A stretch of DNA of 64,000 nt from Burkholderiales bacterium PBB6 (GCA_002255925.1 NKIH01000003.1:434001-498000), one strand, 5' to 3'; counted from the first letter of the stretch, positions 45,963 through 55,221 are shown. Numbers and translations are program-made. The notes: generated from the sequence alone by a model not told the origin.

Positions 45963-46853
45963 ATGGCCATCGTCATCAAGAAATCCCAGCGCTGGCGCCT
46001 GCTGGCCATGCACCTGTTCCTGATCTGCTTTGTCGGTCTGAGCCTGCTGCCGCTGTTGATGATCGTGTCGATCTCGCTGCGCCCGGGCAACTTCGCCGGC
46101 GGCAGCCTGATCCCGAAGGAGATCAGCTTCGAGCACTGGCGCCTGGCGCTGGGCCTGCCCGTGATGGACGCCAACGGCCAGCTGGTGCCGCCGCCCTTCC
46201 CGGTGCTGCAGTGGATCTTCAACTCGGTGAAGGTGGCGCTGATCAGCGCGGTGGTGTCGCTGCTGCTGTCGGTGACGAGCGCCTATGCCTTCGCCCGCCT
46301 GCGCTTTGCCGGCCGGGGCCTGATGCTCAACAGCATGCTGCTGCTGCAGATGTTCCCGTCGGTGCTGGCCCTGGTGGCCATCTACGCGCTGTTCGACCGC
46401 ATCGGCGAGTTCGTGCCCGCACTCGGCTTGAACAGCCACTGGAGCCTGGCACTGGCCTACACCGGCGCGGTGGCTCAGCACATCTGGCTCATCAAGGGCT
46501 ATTACGACAGCGTGCCGCCGGATCTGGAAGAGGCCGCCTCGGTGGACGGCGCCAGCCGCCTGCAGGCCTTCATCCATGTGCTGCTGCCGCTGTCCCGGCC
46601 CATCCTGGTGGTGGTGTTCGTGCTGGCCTTCCTCGGCGCGATGATCGAATACCCGATCGCCTCGGTGCTGATGCACGACGAGCAACAGCTGACGCTGGCC
46701 GTGGGCTCGCGGCTGTTCCTGTTCAACCAGCGCTACCTGTGGGGCGACTTTGCCGCCACCGCCATCCTGGCCGGCCTGCCGCTGACGCTGCTGTTCGTGG
46801 TGACGCAGCGCTGGCTGGTGTCGGGCCTGACCGCCGGCGGGGTGAAGGGATGA
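45963..46853 (+). CDS. Sugar ABC transporter permease, MalG/GanQ type
   Basis: 296 aa, six predicted membrane segments. An N-terminal helix (LLAMHLFLICFVGLSLLPLL) starts the protein. The EAA motif (PPDLEEAASVDGASRLQAFIHVLLPLSRP) lies in the middle. The C-terminus (TQRWLVSGLTAGGVKG) is characteristic of MalG. The ATG at 45963 has GGAG 7 bp upstream. Its stop overlaps the galM start (ATGA). Confidence 0.95.
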   Translation: MAIVIKKSQRWRLLAMHLFLICFVGLSLLPLLMIVSISLRPGNFAGGSLIPKEISFEHWRLALGLPVMDANGQLVPPPFPVLQWIFNSVKVALISAVVSLLLSVTSAYAFARLRFAGRGLMLNSMLLLQMFPSVLALVAIYALFDRIGEFVPALGLNSHWSLALAYTGAVAQHIWLIKGYYDSVPPDLEEAASVDGASRLQAFIHVLLPLSRPILVVVFVLAFLGAMIEYPIASVLMHDEQQLTLAVGSRLFLFNQRYLWGDFAATAILAGLPLTLLFVVTQRWLVSGLTAGGVKG

Positions 46854-47851
46854 TTGACGCCAGCTACACGCTGCAGCATGCCGAGGGCGGCGTGCGCATC
46901 CGGGTGCTGGTCCACGGTGCCACCTGGGCCGCCTGCCACGTGCCCCTGCCGGGGGGCGCTGAGCGCAGCGTGGTGCTGGGCTTTGACCAACACACCGACT
47001 ACCAGCGCCAGCAGGCCTACATGGGCGCCACGGTGGGCCGCTGGGCCAACCGCATCGCCCACGGCACCTACACCGGGCCAGATGGCGAGCTGGTGCAACT
47101 CAGCCGACACCCCGGCAGCGAGCACCAGCTGCACGGCGGCGCGGAAGGATTTGATCAACGCACCTGGACCGTGCTGCACGCCGCCGCTGATGAAGTGCGG
47201 CTGGGCCTGGTGTCGCCCGCCGGCGACCAGGGCTTTCCGGGCACGCTGCACTGCGAGGTGCGCTACCGCTTGAGCAGCCCACATTGCGTGGAAGTGCAGT
47301 TCACCGCCAGCGTGGATGCGCCCTGCCCCGTCGGGCTGACCAACCACGCCTACTTCAACCTCGACGGCCAGCCCACCGATGTGCGCAGCCACCAGCTTTG
47401 GCTGAACGCTGCCGCTGCCCTGCCGGTGGATGAGCGCCTGGTGCCCACCGGGCCACCCGCCGCCGTGATCGGCACACCGCTCGATTTCCAGGCCGCCAAG
47501 CCCATCGGCATGGCGCTGGACAACGCGTTCCTGCTGAACCCGACTGCGTCAGCAGCTTCAGCCACCGAACCCGCTGAACCAGCCGCGGAGCTGACCAGCG
47601 CCGACGGCCTGCTGCGCCTGCGCGTGCACACCAGCCTGCCCGCACTGCAGGTGTACACCGGCGAGTTTCTGGGGGTCTGCACGGCCGGCTGCTCGACCCC
47701 CTGGGCGCCCTTCCGCGGCGTCGCCATCGAGCCGCAATACCTGCCCGACAGCCCCAACCACCCCGAATGGCCGCAGCCCAGCTGCTGGCTGATGCCGGGG
47801 CAGACCTGGCAGCACCACATCCGCTACGAATTCGACCTGCCCGGCGCCTGA
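46850..47851 (+). CDS. galM: Aldose 1-epimerase (galactose mutarotase)
   Basis: 333 aa, interconverts beta- and alpha-galactose so that galactokinase can act on what the beta-galactosidases release. Motifs: GATVGRWANRIAHGTY near residue 60, GSEHQLHGG with the substrate His, TNHAYFNLDG with the second His, and the Glu region RGVAIEPQYLPDSPNHPEW. The ATG at 46850 overlaps the permease stop; the longer frame upstream is rejected. No signal peptide. Confidence 0.95.
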   Translation: MIDASYTLQHAEGGVRIRVLVHGATWAACHVPLPGGAERSVVLGFDQHTDYQRQQAYMGATVGRWANRIAHGTYTGPDGELVQLSRHPGSEHQLHGGAEGFDQRTWTVLHAAADEVRLGLVSPAGDQGFPGTLHCEVRYRLSSPHCVEVQFTASVDAPCPVGLTNHAYFNLDGQPTDVRSHQLWLNAAAALPVDERLVPTGPPAAVIGTPLDFQAAKPIGMALDNAFLLNPTASAASATEPAEPAAELTSADGLLRLRVHTSLPALQVYTGEFLGVCTAGCSTPWAPFRGVAIEPQYLPDSPNHPEWPQPSCWLMPGQTWQHHIRYEFDLPGA

Positions 47852-47953
47852 GCGCCCGGCGGTTCTCCCCCATCCGGCCACACAGGCTGGAGGCCGGGCC
47901 GACGCTGCAATCTGGGCGCGCGGCCCAGTTTCAACGCAGAAACGGAGACATCG

Positions 47954-48970
47954 ATGAAGACGCAACAAGGTGCCGCACGGCGGCGATTTCTGGGTGGGGC
48001 TGCCAGCTTGGCGCTGGGCGGCCTGCTGCCGGTGGCAGGGGCGGCAGCCACCTTCGCCAAGGGCGCAGACGTGAGCTGGGTGGACGAGCAGGAAGCCGCC
48101 GGCTTCAGCTTCTACAACGCGGCCGGCACGGCCACCGACCCCTTCGTGCTGCTGAAGAACCTCGGCACCAACGCCATCCGGCTGCGCGTGTGGGTGAACC
48201 CCAGCACCGGCTGGTGCAACGCCGCCGACACGCTCTACAAGGCGCAGCGGGCCAAGGCGCAGGGTCAGAACATCATGCTGACCTTCCACTACAGCGACAG
48301 CTGGGCCGACCCCGGCCAGCAGACCAAGCCCGCGGCCTGGGCCTCGCACAGCTTCAGCCAGCTGGTGACGGACGTGTACGCCCACACGCAGGGCGTGCTG
48401 TCGTACCTGAAGACCAACGGCATCACCATCACCTGGGTGCAGGTGGGCAACGAGATCAACAGCGGCATGCTGTGGCCCGATGGCCGGGCCAGCGGCAGCA
48501 GCTTAGGCAACCTGATCCAGCTGATCAACAGCGGCCACAGCGCGGTGAAGGCGGTCTACCCGAATGCGCAGGTGGTGCTGCACCTGGCCAATGGCTACAA
48601 CAACACCGTGTCGCGCTGGTTCTTCGACGGCATGAAGGCCGGTGGTGCCAAGTACGACGTGATCGGCCTGAGCCACTACCCCACCGCCAGCAACTGGTCG
48701 AGCCTGAACAGCCAGCTCAACACCAACATGAAGGACATGATCAGCCGCTACGGCAAGCCGGTGGTGGTGGCTGAAACCGGCATGGACTGGCAACAGGCCA
48801 CCGCGTCCAAAGCCATGATGACCGACCTGCTGAAGAAGGTGCAGGCACTGGGCACCAACGGCGTCGGCGTCTTCTACTGGGAGCCCCAGGCCTCGCCGGG
48901 CTGGAAGGGCTACACCTGGGGCGCGCTCGACGGCTCGGGGCGGTTCACCGCGGCGCTCGACCCGTACTGA
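47954..48970 (+). CDS. ganB: Arabinogalactan endo-beta-1,4-galactanase, GH53
   Basis: 338 aa, cuts beta-1,4-galactan of pectin into oligosaccharides. Start ATG at 47954 with GGAG 7 bp upstream. A twin-arginine signal (RRRFLGGAASLALGG) ends near VAGAAA, so it is exported folded. GH53 landmarks: KGADVSWVDEQEAAG, LRVWVNP, the acid/base Glu167 in QVGNEINSGMLWP, the nucleophile Glu274 in VVAETGMDW and the ending GVFYWEPQ. It is the last gene of the rightward operon and the only exported hydrolase of the locus. Its 3' end overlaps the convergent GGDEF/EAL gene by 61 bp. Confidence 0.95.
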   Translation: MKTQQGAARRRFLGGAASLALGGLLPVAGAAATFAKGADVSWVDEQEAAGFSFYNAAGTATDPFVLLKNLGTNAIRLRVWVNPSTGWCNAADTLYKAQRAKAQGQNIMLTFHYSDSWADPGQQTKPAAWASHSFSQLVTDVYAHTQGVLSYLKTNGITITWVQVGNEINSGMLWPDGRASGSSLGNLIQLINSGHSAVKAVYPNAQVVLHLANGYNNTVSRWFFDGMKAGGAKYDVIGLSHYPTASNWSSLNSQLNTNMKDMISRYGKPVVVAETGMDWQQATASKAMMTDLLKKVQALGTNGVGVFYWEPQASPGWKGYTWGALDGSGRFTAALDPY

Positions 48971-51900
48971 TCCCGTGCGGCGCGCCAGGCCGCCAGCGCC
49001 GGCGCCGGCAAGGCGGGCGAATACAGGAAGCCCTGCAACTCGTCGCAGCCGGCGTCGCGCAGCACCCGCGCTTCGCTTTCCAGCTCCACACCCTCGGCCA
49101 CCACCTTCAGGCCCAGGGTGTGGCCCAGGCTGATGATCGCCAGCGTGATGGCGCTGTCGACCGGGTCGTCGAGCATGTCGTGCACGAAGCTGCGGTCGAT
49201 CTTCAGCTTGTCGATCGGGAAACGGTTCAGGTAGGCCAGGCTGGAATAGCCGGTACCGAAGTCATCGATCGACAGCGTCACGCCCAGGCGGCGCAAGGCA
49301 TGCAGCCGGCGCAGGTTGGCCTCGGCGTCCAGCATCACCATCGATTCGGTCAGCTCCAGCTCCAGCTGGCCAGCTGGCACGGCGTGGCGCTGCAGGCTGT
49401 CGCGCACCTCGTCGACCAACTCGTCATGCTGCAACTGCCGCGCCGACAGGTTGATGGACACACACATCGGCGGCTCGCCCTCGGCCCGCCACGCGCTGAT
49501 CTGCGCACAGGCCGCCTCGACCACCCACTGCCCGATCGGCACGATCAGGCCGGAGTCTTCGGCCAGCGGAATGAACTGGTTGGGCGGCACCATGCCCAGC
49601 TCGGGGTGGTGCCAGCGCAGCAGGCCTTCCACACCCGCCAGCAGGCCCGTCCGGGCATCCATGCGCGGCTGCCAGTGCAGCTGGAACTGCTGGTGCTCCA
49701 GCGCGTTGCGCAGGTGGCCCATCAGCTGCAGGCGCGCCTGGGCGCGCTCGGTCATGGTGGCGGTGAAGAACTGGGCGTTGTCCTTGCCGCTGGCCTTGGC
49801 CTGGTACATGGCCGTGTCGGCATGCCGCATCAGCTCATCGAGGTCAAACGCATCGTCCGGGAAGATGGCCACGCCCACGCTGCACGAGACATGCAGCTCG
49901 CTGCCCTCCACCTGGTGCGGCGCCCGGATGAGCGGAATCAGCCGCTCGTGCACCACCTGCATTACCTCGTCGGTGTCGGCCACATCGGCCAGGATCACCA
50001 CGAACTCATCGCCCCCGAGGCGGCTGACGGTGTCGCCGGCACGCACGGCCTCCAGCAGGCGCTTGGCCACCGAGCGCAGCAAGCCGTCACCGATGTGGTG
50101 GCCGAGCGAGTCGTTGATGTCCTTGAAGCCGTCCAAATCGAGGAACAGCACCGCCACCTTGCGGCTGTGCCGGTGCGCCTGCTGCACGGCCATGCGCAGG
50201 CGTTCGGTGCACAGGCTGCGGTTGGGCAGCTCGGTCAGCACGTCGTGCTCGGCGAGGAAGCGGATGCGGGCTTCGCTGCGCTTGCGGTCGGTGATGTCGA
50301 TGCTGGTGATGATGTAGTGCGAGACCTCACCCAACCCCGGGCGGCCGGCGCTGGCGCCCTGGCGCACGGCGCTGACCATCAGCCAGGCGGTGTAGTCGGT
50401 GCCGTTGCGACGGCGCACCGCGCCTTCGCCCTGCCAGGTGCCGCGCAGCTGCACCGTGGGCCAGGCGGCGTCAGGCAGGTGCAGCGCCTCGGGGCGCTCG
50501 CCCACCACGTCCTGCAGCTCCAGCCCGGTCTGGCGGCTGAAGGCCTGGTTGACGGTGAGCGTGCGGTGGTCGGCATCGATGATGACGATGCCTTCGCTGG
50601 AGGCCTCGAACACCTTGGCCCACAGTTGCAGCCGGCGCTCCATCAGCTTCAGGTGGTTGATGGGCGCGAAGGCCGTCACCACCGCATCGCGGCCCTGGTA
50701 CTGCAGGCAGCGCGCCGAGAGCACCGCCCAGGCCGGCTCGCCGCCCGCCGTCCAGCGCACCTCGAACTCGTCCACTGCGCCGCGGTCTTGCAACTGCTGG
50801 AAGAAGCGGGCGCGCACCTGCGGCTCCAGCCCGCGCTTCCAGGGGTCGCTGCGCTCATCGCCCAGCCAGGCCTCGGCGGGCGTGTTCAGGTGCAGCACCT
50901 CGTGGCCCGGCACGGCCGTGACCATCAAGGGGATGGGCGTGGCCTCCACCAGCGCATGTTCCACCTCGGCCGCGCGGGCGCTGGCGGCCAGCTCCTTCTG
51001 CACTTCGCGCTCGCGGTCGAGCTGGGCCAGCATGTCGTTGAAGGCGATCACCAGCCGGCCGATTTCGTCGCTGCTGTGCCACTGCGCGCGCAGGCGGTGA
51101 TCGCCGGTGCGGCGCACGGTGTCGGCCACACCCGCCAGGTGGCGCAGCGGGTTGGCAATGTGACGCGCCACGAAGGTGACGAGCCCGAGGATGGCCAGCA
51201 ACAGCGTGAGCGCGGTGCCCAGGTGCAGCCACATGCGGTGGTAAAGGCTGTCGATGCGCTTGTTGAGCAGGCGGCTCATTTCCTCACCGGCTGCGGCCCA
51301 GTGGGCCTGCAACGCCCCCAGCAGTTCACGCTGGCTCTGGCGGGCCAGGTCGCGGCGTTCCTCATTGCCGGGGTCTTCGGCCGACAGGCTGGCAGCCAGG
51401 CGGAACGCGCCCATGGCCCTTACCAGCGCACGCTCACGCGGCTCCAGCGCGGCACGCAGGGTGTTGTCGCCGGCGGCGTAGGCCTCGGCATGGTCGGCCC
51501 GGATGCCCTGCATGGTGGCGTCGAGCCGGCCTTCGAGAATCAGGTAGCGGGTGCGGGTGTTGGCTTCGGTGGCGCCCAGCGCATGGATCTGCTCCAGCAG
51601 CTCCGGGAAGCGCAGCGCCAGCAGCGACATCGTGTAGTAGCTGTCGAGGTCGGGGTCGAGGATCAGGTTCGACTGGTTGGCCACGCGGGTCAGCAGATCA
51701 CGCCCGGCCAGCAGCACCTGGTCTGCCGCCGCATCGGCCCGGCGGGCGGTGCTGGCCTGCAGCAGGCGCAATTGCAGCACGGCAGCCAGCTCGGCACTGC
51801 CCATGCCTGGCCCCAGGGTGTGCTCGGCGTCCGTCACCCGCGCGGCAGCATCGGCCAGCAGCGCTTGGGCAGGGGCGCTGCCGGCGCCGAACCGGGCAGC

Positions 51901-52101
51901 GTCGATCAGGCCATCGCGCACGCCGGTGATGTAGGCATTGCCCTGCACTTCCTTGCGCGCGAAGTCGATGGCAATGAACTTCTCGCTGATCAGGATGTTG
52001 CTGACGAAGATCACCGCGGTCAGGTCGAGCAGATAGATCAGCATGAGCTTGCGGCCCACGCTCAGGCGCGAGATCAATCGACTGAAATCAAGACGAGGCA
52101 T
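48910..52101 (-). CDS. Membrane GGDEF/EAL cyclic-di-GMP signalling protein with PAS domain
   Basis: 1063 aa. TM1 is near residues 18-37 and TM2 near 293-313, enclosing a ~250-residue helical sensor. HAMP, a degenerate PAS-like stretch and a clear PAS (about 490-610) follow. The GGDEF motif is intact at 696-700 (RLGGDEFVVIL). The EAL domain has the variant EGL at 825-827 (VEGLLRW), which still fits ExLxR, and keeps DDFGTGYSSL. Both synthesis and breakdown of c-di-GMP are therefore possible. It reads leftward, in the same direction as the DUF5329 and DMT transporter genes upstream. Confidence 0.93.
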   Translation of the reverse strand: MPRLDFSRLISRLSVGRKLMLIYLLDLTAVIFVSNILISEKFIAIDFARKEVQGNAYITGVRDGLIDAARFGAGSAPAQALLADAAARVTDAEHTLGPGMGSAELAAVLQLRLLQASTARRADAAADQVLLAGRDLLTRVANQSNLILDPDLDSYYTMSLLALRFPELLEQIHALGATEANTRTRYLILEGRLDATMQGIRADHAEAYAAGDNTLRAALEPRERALVRAMGAFRLAASLSAEDPGNEERRDLARQSQRELLGALQAHWAAAGEEMSRLLNKRIDSLYHRMWLHLGTALTLLLAILGLVTFVARHIANPLRHLAGVADTVRRTGDHRLRAQWHSSDEIGRLVIAFNDMLAQLDREREVQKELAASARAAEVEHALVEATPIPLMVTAVPGHEVLHLNTPAEAWLGDERSDPWKRGLEPQVRARFFQQLQDRGAVDEFEVRWTAGGEPAWAVLSARCLQYQGRDAVVTAFAPINHLKLMERRLQLWAKVFEASSEGIVIIDADHRTLTVNQAFSRQTGLELQDVVGERPEALHLPDAAWPTVQLRGTWQGEGAVRRRNGTDYTAWLMVSAVRQGASAGRPGLGEVSHYIITSIDITDRKRSEARIRFLAEHDVLTELPNRSLCTERLRMAVQQAHRHSRKVAVLFLDLDGFKDINDSLGHHIGDGLLRSVAKRLLEAVRAGDTVSRLGGDEFVVILADVADTDEVMQVVHERLIPLIRAPHQVEGSELHVSCSVGVAIFPDDAFDLDELMRHADTAMYQAKASGKDNAQFFTATMTERAQARLQLMGHLRNALEHQQFQLHWQPRMDARTGLLAGVEGLLRWHHPELGMVPPNQFIPLAEDSGLIVPIGQWVVEAACAQISAWRAEGEPPMCVSINLSARQLQHDELVDEVRDSLQRHAVPAGQLELELTESMVMLDAEANLRRLHALRRLGVTLSIDDFGTGYSSLAYLNRFPIDKLKIDRSFVHDMLDDPVDSAITLAIISLGHTLGLKVVAEGVELESEARVLRDAGCDELQGFLYSPALPAPALAAWRAARDQYGSSAAVNRPEPSSAPQV

Positions 52102-52183
52102 ACGGCGTACAGCAGGGGTATGAAGGCCCGAAACACCAACAGCATGGGGGCAAGCAATTACCGTGCGATGCGTGGGGCCACGA

Positions 52184-52597
52184 TCAGGGCTTGGGCTTGG
52201 CAGCGGCCGCTGCGCGAATCACGCCCAGTTGCCGCTGCAGCCACACCTGGCTGTCGAGCGCGGCATCGCTCCCGCACTTCACGTGGTACGGCTTGCCCGA
52301 TGAGCTGCTCTTGCTGGCGGCCTGCTCGATGAACTGCTCGGTGCTTTGCAGCGTGCCGCGGCCCTCGATGTAATCGAGCTTGCGCAGGATGTGGCTGACC
52401 GCCTCGGTGCCGGTGTACCAGCTGCCGTTGCGGTCGAACTGGCAACCCGAGCTTTGCAGGCGGCTCATCAGCGCGTCGATCTCGGCCTTGATGGGCGCCG
52501 GGGCCGGTGCGGCGGCCACGGGCCCCGTGGCGGTGGCGATCAGCATGGTCGAGATCCACAGCGCTGCCAGGCGGGCCAAAGAAGCAGGTTTGATCAT
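52184..52597 (-). CDS. Exported DUF5329 family protein
   Basis: 137 aa from the ATG at 52597; the frame extends to 52702 but the ATG directly precedes a signal peptide (ARLAALWISTMLIATATG...AAA). The mature part matches the DUF5329 pattern: IKAEIDALMSRLQSSGCQFDRNGSWY, then HILRKLDYIEGRG and a C-terminal CGS...WLQRQLGVIR, with two Cys residues. Function of the family is unknown. It lies 28 bp after the DMT transporter stop and may be co-transcribed with it. Confidence 0.8.
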   Translation of the reverse strand: MIKPASLARLAALWISTMLIATATGPVAAAPAPAPIKAEIDALMSRLQSSGCQFDRNGSWYTGTEAVSHILRKLDYIEGRGTLQSTEQFIEQAASKSSSSGKPYHVKCGSDAALDSQVWLQRQLGVIRAAAAAKPKP

Positions 52598-52625
52598 GGT
52601 CACAAGGTGATGAGGTGATGCAGGT

Positions 52626-53534
52626 TCAACGTCGGGCCAGCCACACGCCGTACACCGACAGGGCCATGCCCACCAGCGCCAGCCCGGTGAGGGTTTCACC
52701 AAACAGCGCCCAGGCGATGAGCGCGGTGGTGGGCGGGGTGAGGTAGAACAGGCTGGCCACGTTCACCGCGCTGCCACGACGGATGAGCACGTTCAGCAAG
52801 CTCACCGCGCCCAGCGACAACACCAGCACCAGCCAGCCGAGTGCAAAGGCGAACTGCGCCGTCCAGTGCACCTGCATGGTCTCGGTGGCGCCAGCCACCA
52901 GCGCCGTCACCACCAGGCACGGCAGGAACTGGATGACCGAGCCCGTGCGCAAGTCAAACGCCGGGCAGAACTTCTTCTGGTACAGCGTGCCGGCCGTGAT
53001 GCCCAGCAGCGCCACCACGGCCGGCAGCAGCATGGCCACCAGCGCGCCGCCCGTGGCAGTGGCGGCCACCTTGTGGGCCACCACCAGCGCCACGCCGGCA
53101 AAGCCCAGGCCCAGACCGGCCCATTGCGCGGGCTTCACACGCTCACCCAGCCAGGTGCCGGCACCCAGCGCGGTGAGCACGGGCTGCAAGCCCACCACCA
53201 GCGCCGTCACACCCGCCGGCAGGCCGTGGCTGATGGCCGTGAACACGCCGCCCAGGTACACCGCATGCACCAGCAAGCCAGACACGCCAATGTGCAACCA
53301 GGCCTGCCGCGTGACCGGCCACGGTGCCCGGGTGAACAAAGCCACGCCGCCCATCAACACCAGCACCAGCACATAGCGCAGCGAGAGGAACGTGAGCGGG
53401 CCGGCGTCTGGCAAACCAAACTTCGCACCGATGAAACCGGTGCTCCACAACAGCACGAACAGCAGAGGAAACAGCGGGCTGGCAGCAGGCGGCGCGGGCG
53501 GGTTGGGTGCAGTGCCAGTGGGAAGACGGCTCAT
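52626..53534 (-). CDS. DMT superfamily (EamA) transporter
   Basis: 302 aa with ten hydrophobic segments arranged as two EamA repeats: LLFVLLWSTGFIGAKFGL at the start of the first and an AGVALVVAHKVAATATGG region leading into the second. PxxxxLGxxxLGE-like features (GTWLGERVKPAQWAGLGLGFAGV) are typical of metabolite exporters of the RhtA/YdcZ/EamA type. The substrate cannot be inferred. The first ~20 residues are Pro/Ala-rich and cytoplasmic. Confidence 0.92.
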   Translation of the reverse strand: MSRLPTGTAPNPPAPPAASPLFPLLFVLLWSTGFIGAKFGLPDAGPLTFLSLRYVLVLVLMGGVALFTRAPWPVTRQAWLHIGVSGLLVHAVYLGGVFTAISHGLPAGVTALVVGLQPVLTALGAGTWLGERVKPAQWAGLGLGFAGVALVVAHKVAATATGGALVAMLLPAVVALLGITAGTLYQKKFCPAFDLRTGSVIQFLPCLVVTALVAGATETMQVHWTAQFAFALGWLVLVLSLGAVSLLNVLIRRGSAVNVASLFYLTPPTTALIAWALFGETLTGLALVGMALSVYGVWLARR

Positions 53535-53678
53535 GGGCGGGGCGGCAGGTGCGGGGTCAGAGGTGGGATCGTGCTACCGGTGAAGTATCGGCGACGGGAA
53601 GGATGGGCTCAGGGCGCAGAATGAACCAACGCGCGCGGCTCAGCCCACGCCCACTCAATCACCACAGGGAAACTCACC

Positions 53679-54122
53679 ATGAACGACCCCGAAAAGCAGG
53701 CACTCAAGGCGCTCGACACCTACAAGTCGGCGGTGCTGGCCAAGAACGCTGAGACGTTCATGCACCTGTACGACACGGATGTCAGGGTGTTCGACACCTG
53801 GGGGGTGTGGTCGTACGAAGGCGCTGCGGCATGGCGCGTTGCGGTGGAGGGCTGGTTCTCATCGCTCGGCACCGAGACCGTGCGCGTCACCTTCGACGAC
53901 GTGAAGATTTCGGGTGAGCTGAGCTTCGCGTCCATGACCGCCGTCGCGAGGTACGCGGCGTTTTCGGCGGCTGGCGAAGAGCTTCGGTCCATGCAGAACC
54001 GCATCACCTGGGTGCTCAAGTCACGCGGCCATGTCTTGCGTGTGGTGCATGAACACACGTCCGTCCCGATCGGGTTCGAGGACACCAAGGGCATTCTCAA
54101 CCGCGAAGGCAAGGCGGCCTGA
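53679..54122 (+). CDS. SnoaL/DUF4440-like (NTF2-fold) protein
   Basis: 147 aa, ATG at 53679. The sequence DTYKSAVLAKNAETFMHLYDTDVRVFDTWG near the N-terminus and RSMQNRITWVLKSRG...VVHEHTSVPI near the C-terminus match the NTF2-like fold of SnoaL/ketosteroid-isomerase relatives, which often bind small hydrophobic molecules. No catalytic assignment is possible. The HEAGH protein gene begins 4 bp after its stop. Confidence 0.82.
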   Translation: MNDPEKQALKALDTYKSAVLAKNAETFMHLYDTDVRVFDTWGVWSYEGAAAWRVAVEGWFSSLGTETVRVTFDDVKISGELSFASMTAVARYAAFSAAGEELRSMQNRITWVLKSRGHVLRVVHEHTSVPIGFEDTKGILNREGKAA

Positions 54123-54126
54123 GCGC

Positions 54127-54726
54127 ATGTTGAATCGCCCCTGCAAACCCAGCCACCCGATGCGGCCTGCGCTCCTGGCACTGCTTCTGCTGCCGTTCAA
54201 TGCCAGCGCCCTGGAGCGTGACCTGCTGAACGCCGTCGAATCGGTGGCCGGCATCTACAGCAGCATCTATGTTCACGAGGCGGGGCACGCGCTGGTCTAC
54301 CAGGCGCTGGGGGCGTCTGACGTGAGCATCGAAGTGCCGCGACGAGGAACGATCTTCAGCGGCCAGACCTCGGGCAAGTTTTCTCGGCCGCTCACCCAAG
54401 GCGAGCGGCAGCTGGCTGCGGTGTCTGGCCTGGCCGCCGCCAACCTGGCTGGTGAGTTGGTGCTGCAGCGCCCCGGCCTGCATCGCTCACCCTACGCACA
54501 GGCGGTGCTGGGCACGGCACTGATCTCGAACGTGATGCACGTGACGCAGTACTACACCAAGGTTCGCGGGGTGGGTGGCTATGTGGGCAATGACATCGAC
54601 GAGTACGAGCTGGCAGGCGGGAATCCGCATGTGATGTCGGCCGTTCTGGTCGGCTACACCGTCCTCGCGATGCGTCGCATGCAGAAAAAGGAGATTCCGC
54701 TCTTCTACGTCAACTTGCGCTTTTAG
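54127..54726 (+). CDS. Membrane protein with HEAGH zinc-protease-like motif, family not recognised
   Basis: 199 aa from the ATG at 54127 (another at 54160). A signal-like hydrophobic start (ALLALLLLPFNASA) is followed by HEAGH at residues 50-54 in IYVHEAGHALVYQALG. Three more hydrophobic stretches follow (AAVSGLAAANLAGELVL; AQAVLGTALISNVMHV; VMSAVLVGYTVLAM). An acidic GNDIDEYE lies between the last two and could provide a third zinc ligand. HExxH plus membrane helices resembles M50-type intramembrane proteases, but no LDG/NPDG box is seen. It sits 4 bp after the SnoaL-like gene and 54 bp before a small exported protein. Confidence 0.65.
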   Translation: MLNRPCKPSHPMRPALLALLLLPFNASALERDLLNAVESVAGIYSSIYVHEAGHALVYQALGASDVSIEVPRRGTIFSGQTSGKFSRPLTQGERQLAAVSGLAAANLAGELVLQRPGLHRSPYAQAVLGTALISNVMHVTQYYTKVRGVGGYVGNDIDEYELAGGNPHVMSAVLVGYTVLAMRRMQKKEIPLFYVNLRF

Positions 54727-54780
54727 GCGGTTTGAGGCCTCATCACACACTTTCTCGCAATCCATGTCTGGAGTGTCCTG

Positions 54781-55086
54781 ATGAAGCGTTGCCTTTGCGT
54801 GCTGGCCTTTGGTGTTGCCTCTGTGGGCTCCGCCCTTGCGGCCAATCTGAGCTTCGAGAACCGGTCCGACGTGTCCATTCCGTTGGAGATTCCAGGCGTC
54901 ATGAACCCGAACCTGTCGCCGAACAGCAAGAGCGGGGTGACGCTGGAGCGCGGGCAGAAGGTCTATTTCAGGCTCGATGGTCGCCGTGCCTTGCTGCTGG
55001 AGATCAAGGATGAGCAGGACGGCCAGATCGTGGTGGTCAATGAGCTGGTTGCGAAGCGCACCGCCGAGCTGGCCCTGAAAAAGTAG
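54781..55086 (+). CDS. Small exported protein of unknown function
   Basis: 101 aa, ATG at 54781 with GGAG 8 bp upstream. The first 21 residues form a clean Sec signal (RCLCVLAFGVASVGSALA|A). The mature ~80 residues are beta-rich (LSFENRSDVSIPLEIPG, VTLERGQKVYFRLDGRR) and end in a basic helix. It resembles small periplasmic beta-sandwich proteins, but I recognise no family. It follows the HEAGH membrane protein gene and is probably transcribed with it. Confidence 0.6.
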   Translation: MKRCLCVLAFGVASVGSALAANLSFENRSDVSIPLEIPGVMNPNLSPNSKSGVTLERGQKVYFRLDGRRALLLEIKDEQDGQIVVVNELVAKRTAELALKK

Positions 55087-55104
55087 CTCGCAAGGGGCCA
55101 CCGC

Positions 55105-55141
55105 AAACGGGCGGCATCCGCCAAATCACACCGGCCCGTTT
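55105..55141 (+). terminator. Candidate terminator or mRNA-end hairpin
   Basis: Perfect 8-bp arms AAACGGGC (55105-55112) and GCCCGTTT (55134-55141), with a small inner GGC-ATCC-GCC stem, 19 bp after the stop of the small exported protein. The T-run is only three bases, so confidence is limited. Confidence 0.4.
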
Positions 55142-55221
55142 CAGCACTTTGATTCAGGCGACGTGGACCAACCTCCCCGCAGCCGTAATAATCGCGGGTT
55201 GCCTTACCCCGGAGAACGCGC

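Noticed and set aside
47873..47905. CCGGCC...GGCCGG pairing after galM as a terminator
   Set aside because: Loop of about 12 nt, no T-run, and the downstream galactanase gene is probably in the same operon.
49618..49629. EAL domain called inactive because the motif reads EGL
   Set aside because: The functional pattern is ExLxR, which EGLLR satisfies, and DDFGTGYSS is intact.
49120..52332. 1070-codon open frame on the plus strand opposite the GGDEF/EAL gene
   Set aside because: His/Gln/Ala-rich shadow of an unambiguous domain protein; no motif of its own.
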